DNA from: CAYPAV01 sp964408805
Lineage (GTDB): Bacteria > Pseudomonadota > Alphaproteobacteria > UBA8366
NCBI GenBank assembly: GCA_964408805.1
Contig: CAYPAV010000008.1
Coordinates: 1 to 64,000 of the forward strand
Direction of reading: 5' to 3'
Length of the DNA: 64,000 bases
The notes under the pieces: model-generated
Told to the model about the DNA's origin: nothing
What the model saw: only the letters and a program-made list of their open reading frames with translations
Database searches by the model: none
Shown: piece after piece, positions 1-8,166 of the stretch
How the letters are laid out: every line of letters starts with the position of its first letter
Position numbering within the stretch: position 1 is the first letter of the stretch
Made by a program: the position numbers and the translations under genes

Positions 1-1
1 C

Positions 2-58
2 GACGAGTATTCCCGGGAGTGCCTTGCCATCGAGGTTGATCGTCACATCCGCTCACCC
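2..58 (+). mobile_element. IS3-type transposase scrap
   Basis: Seen: the first 19 codons read DEYSRECLAIEV followed by about seven more residues. This matches the stretch after the second catalytic Asp in the integrase-core domain of IS3-family OrfB transposases. Similarity stops at about position 58, where integrase-like sequence begins. Inferred: a truncated insertion-sequence remnant that continues to the left of the window and is inserted into, or joined to, the integrase remnant beside it. The fragment is short, so the family call is tentative. Confidence 0.5.
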
Positions 59-847
59 GTTTGCGCTCCTACAGGTGAAGCACGTCCGTGCTCTCAGGGA
101 TGCGAAGGCCGAAACACCGGCAGCGCGAACTCGCACGTCAAGGCACTCCGATCGGTTTTCGGCTGGGCGGTTGAGGTCGGCCATGCCGAGTTGAATCCAG
201 CACGAGATGTTCCGATGCTGCCGTCAAAAAACCCGGATGGTCACCACACCTGGACGATCGAGGAGGTTGAGCAGTTTCGGGCGCGTCACCCGGTCGGTAG
301 CAAGCCGCGCTTGGCGATGGAACTCCTCCTCCTCACAGGTGTTCGCCGGGGGGATGTCGTCCAACTCGGCCCGCAGATGGTTCGAGATGGTCGGCTCCAC
401 TTCACGGAGGTCAAGGGTCGAGATCGCAAGCCGAAGAGACGTACCTTGCCGATCTTGCCGGAGCTGCGCGCAATCATCGATGCCACACCTTCAGGGCATC
501 TCTCCTATCTCGTGACCACTTTCGGTAAGCCGTTCACGGTGGCTGGGTTCGGCAACTGGTTCCGCGATTGCTGCGATGCCGCCAATCTACCGCAGTGCTC
601 CGCCCATGGACTCCGGAAGGCTGGCGCGACGATCGCTGCGGACAACGGCGCCACCGAGTATCAACTCATGGCGATTTATGGTTGGGACAGTCCGAAACAG
701 GCGGCGCTTTATACTCGCAAGGCGAATCGGAAGAGACTCGCCGAATCGGCGATGCACTTGGTGGTACCGGGTCAAATCGAGAACGAAAATGTCCCACTTT
801 CAGGTGGCGTTGCGGAAGGTAGGACAAAAACCGAGGAAAAAGCCTGA
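57..847 (+). pseudogene. Tyrosine integrase, 5'-truncated and frameshifted
   Basis: Seen: positions 60-128 read in frame 3 as integrase core-binding sequence (ALLQVKHVRALRDAKAETPAA). From about 126 the matching continuation (ANSHVKALRSVFGWAVEVGH) is in frame 2, so about one base is missing near 123-130. The catalytic half is intact to the stop at 847: an Arg in LTGVRRGD, HGLR as the HxxR box, GW where GH is usual, and the Tyr in LYTRKA. A start at 191 would give only the last 218 residues. Known: such enzymes integrate islands and prophages, often at tRNA genes. Inferred: a dead integrase of an element that used the adjacent tRNA-Cys. Confidence 0.75.
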
Positions 848-871
848 TGTTTCAATGCCCCAAAATAGAAG

Positions 872-945
872 TGGAGGTCCGGGCCGGAATCGAACCGACG
901 TAAACGGATTTGCAGTCCGCTGCATAACCACTCTGCCACCGGACC
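872..945 (-). tRNA. tRNA-Cys (GCA)
   Basis: Seen on the minus strand: a 7-base acceptor arm GGTCCGG (939-945) pairs with CCGGACC (876-882), followed by a discriminator base and encoded CCA (872-874). The anticodon loop carries GCA (complement of 911-913) within CTGCAAA, and the T arm contains GGTTCGATTCC. The length is 74 bases including CCA. The 3' end faces the integrase remnant 24 bases away, the usual geometry for an integrative element that used the tRNA 3' end as its attachment site. Confidence 0.93.
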
Positions 946-1097
946 GGGTCGAGCGGGGCATCGCTTTTGGAGAGCCGTGATATACGGGGCGGGCGAAATC
1001 GGGTCAAGTCGCGGGTGCCGGCCAATTGTCATCGTCTTTCGCGGCATATATAACCCAAGGTTCGGCAATGCCGCCGAGCCACGGGAGATCCAAGCGC

Positions 1098-1751
1098 ATG
1101 GATTTCGACGCTCTTCGACGAAAGATGATCGACAGCCAGCTCCGGACCAACAAGGTCACGGACCCCGCGGTCCTGGCCGCGATGGCCGAATTGCCGCGCG
1201 AGAGTTTCGTGCCGAAGGCCAAGGAAGCGCTCTGTTATGCGGATGATTGCGTCGAATGCGACGAGGGCCGCTCGCTGATGGCGCCGATGATCCTGGCCCG
1301 GATGATCCAGGAGGCGGCGGTCGGACCGGAGGATATCGTGCTTTGTGTCGGTGCCGGGCCGGGCTATTCGACCGCGGTTCTGGCCAAGGTGGCGGAGGCC
1401 GTCTTCGCGCTCGAATCGTCGCCCGAAGGGGCGGCCGAGCTGTCGAATACACTGGCCGGGCTGAAAGTCGACAATGCGGTCGTCGTCGAGGGCGACCTCG
1501 CCCTGGGTTGGCCCGGCGAGGGCCCCTACGACGTGATCCTGTTCGACGGCGCGGTGCCCGACATTCCGCAAGCGCTGTTCGATCAATTGGCGGACGGCGG
1601 GCGCATGGTGGCGGTAATCAAGGGCGAGGACGGCGTCGGACGTGCGACATTTTGCGGAAAACGCGGGCAAAGCATCGCGCAGAGATGCTTTCTCGACGTC
1701 AACACGGCGACCCTGCCGGAATTCGAAAAACCACAAGGTTTCGTATTTTAG
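1098..1751 (+). CDS. Divergent PCM-like methyltransferase
   Basis: The 217-residue protein belongs to the protein-L-isoaspartate O-methyltransferase fold family. Seen: a SAM-binding glycine loop VLCVGAGPGYSTA (about residues 81-93) and an N-terminal stretch RESFVP typical of the family. The usual GxTxSQP substrate-loop motif is replaced by GRSLMAPM, so isoaspartate repair activity is doubtful. The start at 1098 has GGGAG about ten bases upstream; upstream in-frame starts at 1026 and 1068 lack support. It precedes tolC on the same strand, an order I recall from other alphaproteobacteria. A canonical paralogue lies at 31851-32492. Confidence 0.8.
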   Translation: MDFDALRRKMIDSQLRTNKVTDPAVLAAMAELPRESFVPKAKEALCYADDCVECDEGRSLMAPMILARMIQEAAVGPEDIVLCVGAGPGYSTAVLAKVAEAVFALESSPEGAAELSNTLAGLKVDNAVVVEGDLALGWPGEGPYDVILFDGAVPDIPQALFDQLADGGRMVAVIKGEDGVGRATFCGKRGQSIAQRCFLDVNTATLPEFEKPQGFVF

Positions 1752-1914
1752 GCCTTTAATCATGCTAGATATTGTGTTTAGCTGAAATAGAGGTTTTGGC
1801 TCGTTCCGCGCGATTTTTTCGCGGGGAAATGGGTACGAGGTTGGGAGCGTCGGGCCGGGGATGAACAATAAGAATGAAACTCGACGGCATAATCCGGTTG
1901 GTGGAACCAAAATC

Positions 1915-3276
1915 ATGAAGTTATCGCGGCCAGGCTATTTGTTGGCGATGGGTGTCACGGGGTTTGGCCTGATCGCCCTGCCCGCTTTCGGTCAGACGCT
2001 CGAGAAGGCGCTGGCCAATGCCTATCTTACCAATCCCGAAATTCAGGCGGGCCGCGCGGAACTGCGCGGAAAGGACGAGACGGTCAATCAAGCGATCTCC
2101 AACTGGCGTCCCAATGTCGAATTTTCGACCAGTTTCGGCTACAACCGCGTCGAATCCAATGGCGATACCACTTCGACGCGCGGCTTGCGGAAACCGAAAA
2201 GCGTCACCCTGTCGGTTGAGCAGAATCTCTATCGCGGCGGGCGGACCGGCGCCGAGATCGAGCAGCGCGAGCTGGAAGTGCGGGCCGAGCGCGCCCGGCT
2301 CGCGGATGTGGAGCAGGATATTCTTCTGCAGGCCGCCACCGCATATAGCGATGTCTTCCGCGACCAGGCGGTTCTGCGTCTGACCCGGAGCAACGAGAAA
2401 GTGTTGAAACGCCAGTTGGAGGCGACTCAAGATCGTTTCAGCGTGGGCGAGGTGACCCGGACCGATGTCTCGCAGGCCGAGGCCCGCGTGGCGCGCGCGA
2501 AGGCGGATCGCATTCAGGCGGAGGGCGATCTGGAGGTTTCGCGCACGCAATTCGAGCGGTTGGTCGGTATACCCGCGGGAACCTTGGCAGCGCCCGGCAA
2601 GGTCGGCAACCTGCCGAAGACGCTGAAGGAAGCGGTGGAACTCTCGATCACCAAGAATCCAGACGTTGTGGCGGCTCAATTCGAAGAGAAGGCGGCCAAG
2701 AAGAACGTTGCGGTCGTGAAGGGCGAACTGTTGCCGGAAGTCACTCTGGACGGCGAATTCAGTAAAGCGGAACAGACCCAATCCGCTCGATCGACGCGGG
2801 AGGATGCGTCGATCGTCGCCACGATCAAGGTACCGCTCTATCAGCAGGGCGAGGTTTCCTCCCGTCTACGCGAAGCAAAACAGCTTGTCGGCCAACGCCG
2901 CCTCGAATTCGAGAACGAACGCCGCGCGGCGCGGGAGGCGGCGCGGAGTGCCTGGGAACTGCTGTCGACCGCGCGAGCAAGGATCGAGGCGTTCGGTGTC
3001 GAGATCAAATCCAACGGAATCGCGCTCGATGGCGTGAAGCAAGAGGCGATCGTCGGGTCCCGGACCGTGCTTGACGTTCTGGACGCGGAACAGGAACTGC
3101 TCGATAGCCAAGTTAATCTCGTTCGCGCCCAACGCGACGAGTTCGTCGCGGCCATGGAGTTGCTTGGGGCGGTCGGCCGTCTGACAGCGAAAGAGCGAAA
3201 TTTACCCGTCGATTATTACAACGAACTTGAGCATTATAATAAAGTTCGTGACAAATTTTATGGTTTTGGTAAATAA
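1915..3276 (+). CDS. tolC: TolC-family outer membrane efflux protein
   Basis: Outer-membrane channel of tripartite efflux or type I secretion systems. Seen: a signal peptide (MKLSRPG, then a hydrophobic run, cleavage near PAFGQ), then the family opening TLEKALANAYLTNPEIQAGR. Two homologous helical repeats follow, including LYRGG in the first and YQQGE at the matching point of the second, and the ending has ARSAWELL and VLDVLDAEQELLDSQ. The mature length (about 430) fits the family. The start at 1915 gives a clean signal peptide; an in-frame ATG at 1861 would add 18 residues. No pump partner is adjacent, so the exporter it serves is unknown. Confidence 0.92.
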   Translation: MKLSRPGYLLAMGVTGFGLIALPAFGQTLEKALANAYLTNPEIQAGRAELRGKDETVNQAISNWRPNVEFSTSFGYNRVESNGDTTSTRGLRKPKSVTLSVEQNLYRGGRTGAEIEQRELEVRAERARLADVEQDILLQAATAYSDVFRDQAVLRLTRSNEKVLKRQLEATQDRFSVGEVTRTDVSQAEARVARAKADRIQAEGDLEVSRTQFERLVGIPAGTLAAPGKVGNLPKTLKEAVELSITKNPDVVAAQFEEKAAKKNVAVVKGELLPEVTLDGEFSKAEQTQSARSTREDASIVATIKVPLYQQGEVSSRLREAKQLVGQRRLEFENERRAAREAARSAWELLSTARARIEAFGVEIKSNGIALDGVKQEAIVGSRTVLDVLDAEQELLDSQVNLVRAQRDEFVAAMELLGAVGRLTAKERNLPVDYYNELEHYNKVRDKFYGFGK

Positions 3277-3362
3277 TAATAGGCAATACGTACGTACAAC
3301 ACAGTAATGCGTCTTGGGACTTTATGGTCTCCGCTTTCGGTTATTGAAATGAAGGTTGCGCC

Positions 3363-3902
3363 ATGAGCGAGGCAGACGGCCAACAAGAACCTTCGATGGA
3401 GGAGATTCTCGCCTCCATTCGGAAGGTTATTTCTGAGGACGAGGAACAGGAAGAAGCGCAGGCGGCGCCGGAGCCTGAACCGGAGCCCGAGCCCGAACCG
3501 GAGCCTGAACCCGAGCCCGAAGAAGTCGAACTAGAAATCGAAGACGAAGACGATGCGCTCGAGCTGATCGAGGAAGATGACGAGGAAGAAGAACTCGAAC
3601 TGATCGATGAAGACGACGAAGAAGAACTCGAGCTCGAAATGGAGCCGGAACCGGAGCCGGAGCCGATCGCGGCGGAAATCGTCTCGCCTCCGACGGAACT
3701 GGCCGGTTCGGACGCATTCGGACAATTGGCGGGCATTATCGCCGGTCGGATGCAGTTGGGGCAGGGGCGTACCATCGAGGAGTTGGTTCAGGAATTGCTC
3801 CGTCCGATGCTGAAGGAATGGCTGGATCACAATTTACCGGATCTCGTCGATGAACTGGTGCGGCGCGAAATCCAGCGCATGGTCGAGCGGGCCGAGCGTT
3901 AA
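3363..3902 (+). CDS. popZ: PopZ-like polar organising protein (DUF2497)
   Basis: Seen: an N-terminal helix with SMEEILASIRKVISED (residues 11-26), then a very acidic linker of about 80 residues built from Glu-Pro repeats and runs of Glu and Asp, then C-terminal helices (LAGIIAGRM; TIEELVQELLRPMLKEWLDHNLPDL; RREIQRMVERAER). This N-helix, acidic disordered linker and C-terminal oligomerisation layout defines alphaproteobacterial PopZ. Known: PopZ self-assembles at cell poles, anchors ParB-parS and recruits cell-cycle regulators in Caulobacter. Length 179 against about 177 in Caulobacter. ATGAAGG lies just upstream of the start. Confidence 0.88.
   Translation: MSEADGQQEPSMEEILASIRKVISEDEEQEEAQAAPEPEPEPEPEPEPEPEPEEVELEIEDEDDALELIEEDDEEEELELIDEDDEEELELEMEPEPEPEPIAAEIVSPPTELAGSDAFGQLAGIIAGRMQLGQGRTIEELVQELLRPMLKEWLDHNLPDLVDELVRREIQRMVERAER
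3471..3521 (+). repeat. Glu-Pro codon repeat in popZ
   Basis: Seventeen codons alternate Glu (GAG or GAA) with Pro (CCT, CCG or CCC), a near-perfect 6-base tandem repeat. It encodes the start of the acidic linker of the PopZ-like protein and is a likely site of length variation between strains. A shorter second Glu-Pro run occurs near 3645-3664. Confidence 0.85.
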
Positions 3903-3986
3903 GACCGTCACCCCATAAAATCGTTTGCAAAGTCGGACCGACCGTTTCATGACCTGGGACGGTATTGGCTTTGCGGCTGGAATTCG

Positions 3987-5204
3987 ATGTCGTTCCCAAC
4001 TTCCGAACTCTTTCGAAACCCGCGGGCGATGCGCGCCTCGTCGCCCGGAGCTAATCAGGATGCCTTCCTGGAACGCGCGACCGTGGATCGGGCCTGCGCC
4101 GAGATATCCGGATGGCGGGGCCACGAACCGACGCCGCTCATCGACCTGACCCATCTGGCGACCGCGTTGGGCGTTGAGGCCATTCAATACAAGGACGAGG
4201 GCGGCCGCTTTGGACTTGGCAGTTTCAAGGCGCTCGGCGGACCCTATGCGATCTTCAGGCATCTGGCGGAAGAGGTCTCCCGGCGGCTCGGCGCCGATGC
4301 CACGGCCGAGGATTTGACGTCGGGGCGGTTCCGGAACATTTCCGAGGCAATCACCTTCGCTTGCGCCACCGACGGAAATCACGGCCGAGCCGTCGCCTGG
4401 GGGGCCAGGCGGTTCCATGCCAAGGCGGTCGTCTACATGCATGAGGGGGTCAGCCTGGGCCGCGAGGACGCGATCGCCGCTTTTGGCGCCGATACCGTCC
4501 GTATCCCGGGGATTTACGAGGATTCGCTCCGCGCCATGCGAGCGGATGCCGCAGCGAACGGCTGGACTGTCGTCTCGGATACGGCGGGCGAGACGGACTA
4601 CGACGACACCCAAATAAGGATCATGGCGGCCTACGGCGTGATCCCCGAGGAAGCATTGACGGAAATCGCTCCGGAATCCATGCCGACCCATGTGTTCGTG
4701 CAGGGGGGCGTCGGCGGTCTCTGCGCCGGAGTCTTCATGCGCCTGTGGCAGCGCCTTGGCAAGGATCGGCCGGTCTTCGTCGTGGTCGAACCGAACCGCG
4801 CGGATTGTATCTACCAAAGCGCCGTCGCAGGTGCGCCCGCGATCGTGCCGGGGGATCTCGACACGGTGATGGCGTGTCTTGCCGCGAGCGAGGTGAATTA
4901 TCCAGCCTGGCGATTGCTCGATTCTTGCGTCGATTATTTTCTTTCAATTCCCGACGATTGGGCACCGGCGGCGATGTGCCGGCTCGCGGAACCCGCGGTC
5001 GGAGATCCGCCGGTGGTGGCGGGCGAATCGGGGGCGGCGGGTCTCGCGGGGCTGCTGGCGGTTCTGGACGATTCGAACCACCGCGAGGCGATCGGCGTCG
5101 ATGGATCTAGCCGCATCCTCCTGATCGGCAGCGAGGGCGCCACCGATCCCGAGATTTATCGAAAGATCGTCGGCCGGACGGCGGAAGCGGTCGTGGCGGG
5201 CTGA
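3987..5204 (+). CDS. dpaL: Diaminopropionate ammonia-lyase
   Basis: PLP enzyme that splits 2,3-diaminopropionate into pyruvate and two ammonia. Seen: KDEGGRFGLGSFKALGG around Lys81, the expected Schiff-base lysine, and ATDGNHGRAVAW, the family asparagine loop. A phosphate-binding glycine loop follows in QGGVGGLCAG, and the length of 405 matches the family (about 400). The conserved SDTAGETDYDD stretch is also present. It lies 82 bases after the popZ stop and 12 bases before an FAD monooxygenase on the same strand, suggesting co-transcription with that gene. Inferred role: catabolism of diaminopropionate or a related amino acid. Confidence 0.9.
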   Translation: MSFPTSELFRNPRAMRASSPGANQDAFLERATVDRACAEISGWRGHEPTPLIDLTHLATALGVEAIQYKDEGGRFGLGSFKALGGPYAIFRHLAEEVSRRLGADATAEDLTSGRFRNISEAITFACATDGNHGRAVAWGARRFHAKAVVYMHEGVSLGREDAIAAFGADTVRIPGIYEDSLRAMRADAAANGWTVVSDTAGETDYDDTQIRIMAAYGVIPEEALTEIAPESMPTHVFVQGGVGGLCAGVFMRLWQRLGKDRPVFVVVEPNRADCIYQSAVAGAPAIVPGDLDTVMACLAASEVNYPAWRLLDSCVDYFLSIPDDWAPAAMCRLAEPAVGDPPVVAGESGAAGLAGLLAVLDDSNHREAIGVDGSSRILLIGSEGATDPEIYRKIVGRTAEAVVAG

Positions 5205-5216
5205 GGGGACGGCAAG

Positions 5217-6863
5217 ATGACGAAGGAAATCGAAACGCCGGTGCTGATCGCCGGCGGCGGGCCCGTGGGACTGACCCTGGCGATGGACCTGGCCTGGCGG
5301 GGAATCGATGTGCTGGTGGTCGAGCCGCGCCGGCGGGGCGAGCCGCCATCCCCGAAATGCAACCATGTCGCCGCCCGGTCGATGGAGATCTTCCGGCGCC
5401 TCGGCGTTGCCGGGAAACTCCGGAACGCGGGTCTGCCGCCGGATTATCCGAACGATATCTCGTATCGGACCGCATTCACCGGTGTCGAACTCACGCGCAT
5501 TCCCATTCCCTGCCGCCGCGAGCGTTACGATGCCACCGGCGGCCCCGATACGGATTGGCCGACGGCGGAGCCGCCCCACCGGATCAATCAGATCTACCTG
5601 GAGCCGATCCTGTTCGATCACGCGGCCCAAATGTCGAATGTGCGGATCCTGAACCGCTGCCGGGTGGAAGGGTTCGACGAGGAAAACGACGAGGTCGTCG
5701 TCAAGGTTCGTGATCTGGATACGAACGCGGTCAACGCCGTCTCCTGCCAGTATCTGATTGGCTGCGATGGCGGCCGGTCGGTCGTGCGGAAGGCGATTGG
5801 CGCCAGCTTCGAGGGCGATGCCGTCGTCCAGCGGGTGCAGTCCTCCTATATCCGCGCGCCGAAACTGATCGACTTGCAGCACGAGACGCCGTCCTGGGCC
5901 ACCTTCACCTTGAACCCCCGGCGATCCGGCAACGTATATGCGATCGACGGGTGCGAGAAGTGGATCATCCACAATTATCTTCGGCCCGAGGAGGCGGATT
6001 TCGACTCGGTCGATCGCGATTGGGCGATCCGGACAATCCTTGGTGTCGATGACGATTTCGAATACGAAATCCTCGCCAATGAGGATTGGTTCGGCCGGCG
6101 CTTCGTCGCCGACAAGTTCCGCCGGGACCGCGTCTTCATCTGCGGCGACGCGGCGCATATCTGGGTGCCTTATGCGGGCTACGGCATGAATGCGGGCATC
6201 GCCGATGCCATGAACCTGTCCTGGCTGTTGGCGGCGCATCTAAACGGTTGGGCGCCGGCCGGGATTCTCGATGCCCATGAGCGCGAGCGTCATCCGATCA
6301 CCAGCCAGGTCTCCCACTTCGTGATGGACCACGCCCACGCGATGGCGAGCCAAAGGGGTGTGGTGCCAGACAACATCGAGGATGAAGGGCCGGATGGCGA
6401 GGCGGCGCGCGCGGCGCTGGGGACGTCCGCCTATGAGCTCAACGTGCAGCAATATTGCTGTGCCGGGCTGAACTTCGGTTATTTCTACGACGACTCACCG
6501 ATCATCGCCCATGACGGCGAGACGCCGCCCCCCTACACCATGTCCGAATTCACCTCCGCCACCGTGCCTGGCTGCCGGACGCCTTATTTCGAACTCGGGA
6601 ACGGGCGAGGGCTCTACGACGCGATGGGGCCGGAATTCACGCTGTTGCGCTTGCAGGCGAAAATCGACGTCGAGCCACTCGTGCGACTCTCGGCAGCGCG
6701 GGGCGTTCCCTTGGCCGTGCTCGATATCGACGGGGAGGCGGCCAGCGCCCTCTACGACCGGAACCTTGTCCTCTCCCGCCCGGACCAGCACGTCGCCTGG
6801 CGCGGTGACACGCTTCCGGATGATCCAGGCGGGCTCGTTGATTTGATCCGCGGCGCGGTTTGA
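5217..6863 (+). CDS. FAD-dependent aromatic monooxygenase
   Basis: Group A flavoprotein hydroxylase of the PheA/TfdB type (FAD_binding_3). Seen: the FAD-binding GGGPVG at residues 13-18, the acidic residue closing that fold in VLVVEPRR, the NAD(P)H-related GCDGGRSVVRKAIG near 182-195, and the second FAD motif CGDAAHIWVPYAGYGMNAGIAD near 308. A thioredoxin-like C-terminal part closes the 548 residues. Known members hydroxylate phenols or other activated rings using NAD(P)H and oxygen. The substrate cannot be read from sequence. It follows dpaL by 12 bases and probably shares its transcript. Confidence 0.85.
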   Translation: MTKEIETPVLIAGGGPVGLTLAMDLAWRGIDVLVVEPRRRGEPPSPKCNHVAARSMEIFRRLGVAGKLRNAGLPPDYPNDISYRTAFTGVELTRIPIPCRRERYDATGGPDTDWPTAEPPHRINQIYLEPILFDHAAQMSNVRILNRCRVEGFDEENDEVVVKVRDLDTNAVNAVSCQYLIGCDGGRSVVRKAIGASFEGDAVVQRVQSSYIRAPKLIDLQHETPSWATFTLNPRRSGNVYAIDGCEKWIIHNYLRPEEADFDSVDRDWAIRTILGVDDDFEYEILANEDWFGRRFVADKFRRDRVFICGDAAHIWVPYAGYGMNAGIADAMNLSWLLAAHLNGWAPAGILDAHERERHPITSQVSHFVMDHAHAMASQRGVVPDNIEDEGPDGEAARAALGTSAYELNVQQYCCAGLNFGYFYDDSPIIAHDGETPPPYTMSEFTSATVPGCRTPYFELGNGRGLYDAMGPEFTLLRLQAKIDVEPLVRLSAARGVPLAVLDIDGEAASALYDRNLVLSRPDQHVAWRGDTLPDDPGGLVDLIRGAV

Positions 6864-7065
6864 GAGCCCGTTACTGCTTCAGCAACCGGTTCGCTTAATT
6901 TTCGTTCTGACGGGATCGCCCTGCTGCCGACGGCGCTTCGATTTATATGAAACGAAGGGGTGGTGTGGTTTGAAACCGGACGGCCTGATGGAATGCCGAC
7001 GCCGGTTTGAACCGATCCGTAGCCGCCGAACGGTTTTATCGGGCAGGGAAAAAATTGGAAAGCTC

Positions 7066-8127
7066 ATGAAGATCGAAACCGTACTACCGCTCGGCAAGGT
7101 CGATCCCGGATTGCGGAAGCCCGAGCAACCGCTCGATCTCACCACGGTCGGCGAGGATGCGCGGCGGGTCGAGGAGCTCGGCTACGACGGATTGTTCGCC
7201 TCGGAGAACAAGGAAGATCCGTTCGTCACCATCGCGGTGGCGGCGGAGACGACGGAGCGCCTGCAATTGGGGAACTCCGTGGTTATTGCCTTCGCGCGCA
7301 GCCCCGCGGTGACGGCGATGTTCGCCTGGAGCATGCAGAAGCTGTCGCGGGGGCGGTTCACGCTGGGGCTCGGCTCGCAAGTGCGGGCCCATATCCAGCG
7401 GCGCTTCGGGGTCTCCGAGTGGACGCCGGCGGGCACCTGGATGCGGGAATACGTACAGGCCGTGCGCGCGATCTGGGATTGCTGGCAAAACGGCACCCCG
7501 CTGAAATTCGAGGGCGAGCGCTACCGGATGGATCTCGTCGTGCCGCAATTCAATCCCGGTCCCGTCGAGCATCCGGAAATACCGGTTCATCTGGCCGCAC
7601 TGAACCCCTTCATGTGCCAGGTCGCGGGCGAAGTGGCGGACAGTATCGGGCCGCACCCCATCTGCACCCGCGCTTACATCGAGGAGGTCATGTTGCCGGC
7701 TGTGCGAAAGGGTGCCGAGAAAGCCGGCCGCGATCCGGCGGATATCGCGGTCGCGATGCGCTCGCTGATCGCCACCGGGCCCGACCCGGAGACCTTGGCG
7801 GAGCGCGCCGAGGCGGTGCGCGCCAGGGTCGCCTTCTACGCCTCCACCCCGAGCTACCGGCCGGTCTTCAAGCACCACGGCTTGGAGGATCTGGCCAAGC
7901 GGTTGAGCGTTCTCGCGCGTGAGCAGCGCTGGGAGGAAATGCCGCCGATGATCAGCGACGACCTTCTTCACACCTTCGCGGTGGTGGGCACCTTCGACGA
8001 GATTATCGACCGAATGCGCGAACGGAGTGCGGGGCTGGCAAGCAGCACCGAGTTCAGCATTCCCGTGACGTCGGAGGCGGAATACGAGCGCCTGGCCGAA
8101 TTGATCGAGACGCTCAAGAAAATTTAA
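7066..8127 (+). CDS. F420-type LLM-class oxidoreductase (TIGR03617-like)
   Basis: Luciferase-like TIM-barrel oxidoreductase. Seen: FASENKEDPFVTIAVAAETTERLQLGNSVVIAFARSP split across strands 2-3, the SRGRFTLGLGSQVRAHI loop, and GLASSTEFSIPV near the end; length 353. These features fit the subfamily annotated as F420-dependent, but FMN-dependent members also exist. I chose the ATG at 7066 because GGAAAG precedes it; an in-frame start at 6970 would add 32 residues that look untranslated. No F420 biosynthesis gene is present in the window, so the cofactor remains open. Confidence 0.78.
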   Translation: MKIETVLPLGKVDPGLRKPEQPLDLTTVGEDARRVEELGYDGLFASENKEDPFVTIAVAAETTERLQLGNSVVIAFARSPAVTAMFAWSMQKLSRGRFTLGLGSQVRAHIQRRFGVSEWTPAGTWMREYVQAVRAIWDCWQNGTPLKFEGERYRMDLVVPQFNPGPVEHPEIPVHLAALNPFMCQVAGEVADSIGPHPICTRAYIEEVMLPAVRKGAEKAGRDPADIAVAMRSLIATGPDPETLAERAEAVRARVAFYASTPSYRPVFKHHGLEDLAKRLSVLAREQRWEEMPPMISDDLLHTFAVVGTFDEIIDRMRERSAGLASSTEFSIPVTSEAEYERLAELIETLKKI

Positions 8128-8166
8128 TTCCTTGCCATCCCCTCCTTATGAACGAGCGGTTCAGAC

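Noticed and set aside
1029..1916. Minus-strand 295-codon open frame opposite the PCM-like gene
   Set aside because: No motifs and His/Arg-rich shadow composition; the plus strand encodes a SAM-binding protein.
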